NCBI RefSeq assembly: GCF_938017775.1
Contig: NZ_CALIIU010000045.1
Location: 1-15,329, forward strand
Direction of reading: 5' to 3'
DNA: 15,329 nucleotides
Source of the DNA: an uncultured Campylobacter sp.
GTDB taxonomy: Bacteria; Campylobacterota; Campylobacteria; Campylobacterales; Campylobacteraceae
In this document: in pieces, positions 12,428-15,329 of the stretch
Layout of the letters: every line of letters starts with the position of its first letter
Numbering within the stretch: the stretch's first letter is position 1
Position numbers and translations under genes: made by a program
The notes under the pieces: generated by a model
Told to the model about the DNA's origin: nothing
The model's database searches: none
Seen by the model: the letters and a program-made list of their open reading frames with translations, nothing else

Positions 12428-14244
12428 GGCTAAAGTTCGTATTCGTATTTGTGATACTATTTTTTAGCATGCTTTTGGTTAGAATTTATTATCTTTCGAT
12501 CAAATCGAATGAATTCTACGAGCAGGTCGCTAAAAATAATGTCATCTCTACCGAATACATCCCGCCTGTGCGCGGTCAAATTTTAGACGCCAAAGGCCGT
12601 CCGCTTGCGATAAATAATCTAGGCTTTTCGCTATCCATCGCGCCGCATCTAAAAGACGCCGCGCTGCAAAGCGAGCTAAATAATATCTCGCGCTACTTCA
12701 AAGATCTCAATGTCACTGCGATGAGCAAGAGCTACAAGGACGCGAATTCCGCTTATAATCAAGATTTTATCGAAGTCGTGCCGTTTTTGGACTACAACGC
12801 CACGATACAGCATTTCGCGAGCTTAAGCCTGCACGAAAATATCAAAATTTCGCCCGCTTCACAGCGCTTTTATCCTTACGGCGCGCTTGCTTCGCACATC
12901 ATCGGCTACGTCGGCCGCGCCAATAAAAAAGATATCCAAAACAACCCCCTAAGCGCGCTTACCGGATACAACGGCAGAAGCGGCGTCGAGGGATATTATA
13001 ACGAGCTTTTGCAGGGTAGCAAGGGCGAGCGCAAGACGAAGGTTACGGCGCTAAATCAGGTCGTAGAGGAGATCTCGATGCAGGAGCCCAGCAGTAGCGA
13101 AATTTCGCTTACCATCGATCTTGAGCTACAAAAATACCTCGAGGAAATTTTTAAAGACAAGGACGGCGTAGCGATCGTGATGGATCTGCGCGACGGCGCC
13201 ATCATCGCGGCGGGCAGCTTCCCCGAGTACGATCTAAACACTTTCGTGGGCGGAATTTCACAGGCGCAGTGGGACGAGCTGATAAAAGATCCGCGCCATC
13301 CTTTTACGAATAAGCTCGTAAACGGCCTCTATCCGCCCGGCTCGGTCATTAAGATGGCTGTGGGGATGAGCTTTTTAAACAGCGGCAAGATCAATGAAAA
13401 CTGGAGCGTGTTTTGCAGTGGCGCGATAGAGCTAGGGGGGCGTAAATTTCGCTGCTGGAAGAGCTGGGGTCACGGCCGCGTGAGCTTAGTAGAAGCGATT
13501 AAAGGCAGCTGCGACGTGTATTTTTACGAAGGCTCGCTGCTGGTGGGGATAGACTATATGTCCGCGTATCTGCAGCGCATGGGTTTTGGTAGCAAAACGG
13601 GCGTCGATCTGCCCAATGAGTTTGTAGGCACGATGCCTAATAAGGCCTGGAAAATGCAGAAATTTAAACGGGCATGGTATCAGGGTGAGACGGTCAATGC
13701 CTCGATCGGCCAGGGCGACGTGCTCGTCACCCCTATGCAGGTGGCGAAAAACACCGCGCAGATCGCCTCGGGCAAGGCTATCACTCCGCATTTTTTAAAA
13801 AGCATCGACGGTAAGCCGGTGGAATTTACCCCTACCGAGCTTTTCACGCCGAAAGAAAAGGCGCAGCTGCCGCTTGTGCGACGCGGGATGTATGAGGTCG
13901 GTAACAACCCCGACGGAGGCACCGCCTACAAGCTCATCCATACCGCGGTAGTGCCTCTAGCGGTCAAGACCGGCACCGCGCAGGTCGTAGGCATCTCTCA
14001 GACCGCCAAAAAGCGAATGAAAGAGGCCGATATGGACTACTTCCACCGCTCGCATGCATGGATGACGAGCTTTGGGCCGTACGATAAGCCGCAATACGCC
14101 GTAACCGTGCTCGTAGAACACGGCGGCGGAGGCGGAAGCGCGGCGGGTCCCGTGATAATGCAAATCTACGAGAAACTCGTCCAGATGGGCTACATCGACG
14201 CTAACGCAACGACCGTCAAAGATACCGCAAAGAAAACGAAGTAA
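12424..14244 (+). CDS. mrdA: Penicillin-binding protein 2 (MrdA), elongation transpeptidase
   Basis: PBP2 cross-links peptidoglycan on the outer face of the inner membrane during side-wall growth, together with RodA and MreC/MreD. The 606-residue protein has a short cytoplasmic start, one membrane helix (about 5-25), a dimerisation domain with the PPVRGQILDAKGRPLA motif (47-62), and the transpeptidase domain. The active site shows the serine motif PPGSVIK (S307, K310), the SxN-type motif as SCD (362-364), and KTGTA (515-519). SCD rather than SSN is the usual form in PBP2. Length is standard for the family. It is probably the last gene of the operon, since an AT-rich palindrome follows four bases after its stop. 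Confidence 0.96.
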   Translation: MRLKFVFVFVILFFSMLLVRIYYLSIKSNEFYEQVAKNNVISTEYIPPVRGQILDAKGRPLAINNLGFSLSIAPHLKDAALQSELNNISRYFKDLNVTAMSKSYKDANSAYNQDFIEVVPFLDYNATIQHFASLSLHENIKISPASQRFYPYGALASHIIGYVGRANKKDIQNNPLSALTGYNGRSGVEGYYNELLQGSKGERKTKVTALNQVVEEISMQEPSSSEISLTIDLELQKYLEEIFKDKDGVAIVMDLRDGAIIAAGSFPEYDLNTFVGGISQAQWDELIKDPRHPFTNKLVNGLYPPGSVIKMAVGMSFLNSGKINENWSVFCSGAIELGGRKFRCWKSWGHGRVSLVEAIKGSCDVYFYEGSLLVGIDYMSAYLQRMGFGSKTGVDLPNEFVGTMPNKAWKMQKFKRAWYQGETVNASIGQGDVLVTPMQVAKNTAQIASGKAITPHFLKSIDGKPVEFTPTELFTPKEKAQLPLVRRGMYEVGNNPDGGTAYKLIHTAVVPLAVKTGTAQVVGISQTAKKRMKEADMDYFHRSHAWMTSFGPYDKPQYAVTVLVEHGGGGGSAAGPVIMQIYEKLVQMGYIDANATTVKDTAKKTK

Positions 14245-14248
14245 GATG

Positions 14249-14278
14249 GAATTTTAAAATTATAAAATTTTAGAATTC
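14249..14278. terminator. AT-rich near-palindrome after mrdA, possible weak terminator
   Basis: Starting GAATTTTAAAATT and ending AATTTTAGAATTC, this 30-bp sequence differs from its own reverse complement at only four positions (two mismatched pairs). It starts four bases after the mrdA stop codon. It can form a long hairpin but has few GC pairs and no T run after it, so it may be an mRNA 3'-end stabiliser or a protein site rather than a strong terminator. Confidence 0.4.
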
Positions 14279-14539
14279 TGCTCGTGCTTTGCGGGCTTGG
14301 AATTTTATCTAGCCTCCATAGGTTTAAAATTTTAAAATTTATCCGCTTTCGTAAGTCTGAAATTTTAAAATTCCGTGCAGGCTGGAGGTATAGAATTTAT
14401 CTTGTTTTAGGATTTGGGGTTTTAAATTTCATACAACTCATGCCTCATCTGCTTGAAATTTTGAAATTTAACGCAGCTCGGTAACGTTAAATTTCAAAAT
14501 TCTACCCAGCAATGGGCTTGGAATTCGGCCAGGCTAAAT

Positions 14540-14583
14540 AATTTTTAAATTTTAAATATGTACTAAGAATAAAAAGATAGAAT
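14540..14583 (+). promoter_or_regulatory. Candidate promoter of the right-edge membrane protein gene
   Basis: A TAGAAT box at 14578-14583 follows a T/A-periodic stretch (AATTTTTAAATTTTAAATATG), the usual Campylobacter sigma-70 layout. Transcription near 14590 would leave a leader of about 30 bases, with GGGGA (14608-14612) before the ATG at 14619. Confidence 0.4.
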
Positions 14584-14618
14584 GCGACCGAATATTTTTT
14601 CAAAAATGGGGAAATTTT

Positions 14619-15272
14619 ATGAGGGATTATGATAAGGAGCCGATAGTGATAAAGAACGACTATTTGCTAAAAAGTAGATTAACAGTAGCAATTTTTTTCC
14701 TGATATTCGCATTAGTGTTCGCCATTAGATCTATTTTTCCTATTGAAAGTTTCTTTAGCAGTATTTTGAGAAAAGGAGAGCTAGCGCTTTGCATATTTAT
14801 ATTTTTCAAAACGATTTTTGGAGATTTTGCAATGCTAAAAGGTATGCTGGTAAATGACTTACAAATTAGAATTTTTGAAAAAATAATAGAATGCGATTAT
14901 GTGGATTTCGCGGGGAATTTGAATGTTCTAAAAATCCAGCTTACGGAGCATACAAAGATAACTTATTCATACTTTCCATGTTTTGGAGAAACTGCAAAAC
15001 TTGATAGTAAAACTTTGATGGATAAATTTACGTATATAACAAATCTTGCAATGGCTATCATCATAAACTTTATATTTATAATTATCTTTCAATGCTTAAA
15101 TTTCTTAGGGATAAAAAAATACTATATTTTTGATGATAACGGTACTATGATATCAGTAAAACAGAATAAATCACTTGTTGATAGATTCGGTAAAGTTCCT
15201 TTTAATAAGCGAACCTTGATGATATCTTTAACTAACTACAATTCAAAATTTTTTGATAAGGATAAAAAATAA
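14619..15272 (+). CDS. Membrane protein of unknown function, AT-rich
   Basis: This 217-residue protein has two N-terminal helices (about 21-40 and 54-74) and a third long one (about 138-163), with a soluble part of about 60 residues between (VNDLQIRIFEKIIECDYVDF onward) and a charged C-terminal tail (FFDKDKK). The layout recalls PH-like or DUF membrane proteins, but I recognise no family. GGGGA lies six bases before the ATG. Base composition is clearly more AT-rich than the operon to its left, with many ATA and TTA codons, which suggests acquired DNA. It is followed by 57 bases with nothing notable up to the window edge. Confidence 0.75.
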   Translation: MRDYDKEPIVIKNDYLLKSRLTVAIFFLIFALVFAIRSIFPIESFFSSILRKGELALCIFIFFKTIFGDFAMLKGMLVNDLQIRIFEKIIECDYVDFAGNLNVLKIQLTEHTKITYSYFPCFGETAKLDSKTLMDKFTYITNLAMAIIINFIFIIIFQCLNFLGIKKYYIFDDNGTMISVKQNKSLVDRFGKVPFNKRTLMISLTNYNSKFFDKDKK

Positions 15273-15329
15273 TTCTAATTTTAACGGTATCAAATTAGGT
15301 AGATAAGTAGAATGAAATTTTAGCTTACG

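Larger units (their letters stand above)
14245..14618. other. AT-rich spacer with dispersed AAATTTTAAAATT words
   Basis: This 374-base region holds no convincing gene. It begins with a near-perfect 30-bp palindrome. Variants of GAAATTTTAAAATT then recur near 14326, 14360, 14454 and (inverted, as TAAATTTCAAAATTCT) 14489. A 66-codon plus-strand frame (14284-14484) only translates these words (ILKF, EILKF) and has no family. The end of the region carries the candidate promoter of the next gene. Confidence 0.5.

Noticed and set aside
14284..14484. 66-codon plus-strand frame after mrdA
   Set aside because: The product is made of repeated ILKF/EILKF from AT-rich words, with no ribosome site or family.

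Overview
The window looks like a chromosomal segment of a relatively GC-rich Campylobacter (the oral/human C. gracilis, C. showae, C. rectus or C. curvus type). The grounds are codon and word usage (frequent AAATTTTA/TTTAAATTT words among GC-rich codons), AAGGA-type ribosome sites, and a gene block kdsC-lptC-lptA-engB-(membrane protein)-mrdA that matches an order I remember from C. jejuni (Cj0647 to Cj0652). Species is not determined.

Left region (1-3118): the adaptation half of a CRISPR-Cas system, probably type I-B. A truncated reading frame that may be the C-terminal end of Cas3 (117-443) is coupled to cas4, then cas2, then cas1, in the less usual order cas4-cas2-cas1. A hairpin with a T run (2517-2554) probably ends the cas transcript. 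A candidate promoter then precedes a very small array of four identical 30-bp repeats, one diverged repeat and one broken repeat. The first 110-200 bases carry an unrelated minus-strand frame, which suggests a recombination junction that cut the effector genes away.

Middle region (3119-6729): ppk2 on the minus strand, divergent from dsbD (thiol:disulfide interchange, all six catalytic cysteines present) and hisB. A 255-base spacer follows. Next comes a three-gene unit of unknown function: a four-helix membrane protein with an internal duplication, a 45-residue one-helix protein, and a membrane-anchored PstS-like substrate-binding protein.

Envelope operon (8592-14244): kdsC, lptC, lptA, engB, a 39-codon micro-ORF, an ArgA-like acetyltransferase, an MreD-like membrane protein and mrdA (PBP2). 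Many junctions overlap, often as ATGA, so translation is probably coupled. The products link Kdo synthesis, LPS transport, ribosome assembly and cell-wall elongation.

The most unusual signal is a recurring one. EngB and the acetyltransferase each carry an extra stretch of about 110-120 residues, rich in Ala, Ser and Asn, at what looks like a beta-hairpin, and DsbD has a similar linker. In the acetyltransferase this stretch contains six tandem 24-bp units encoding octapeptides.

Right edge (14245-15329): an AT-rich spacer with a 30-bp near-palindrome and repeated GAAATTTTAAAATT-type words, followed by an AT-rich membrane protein of unknown function that looks like accessory DNA.
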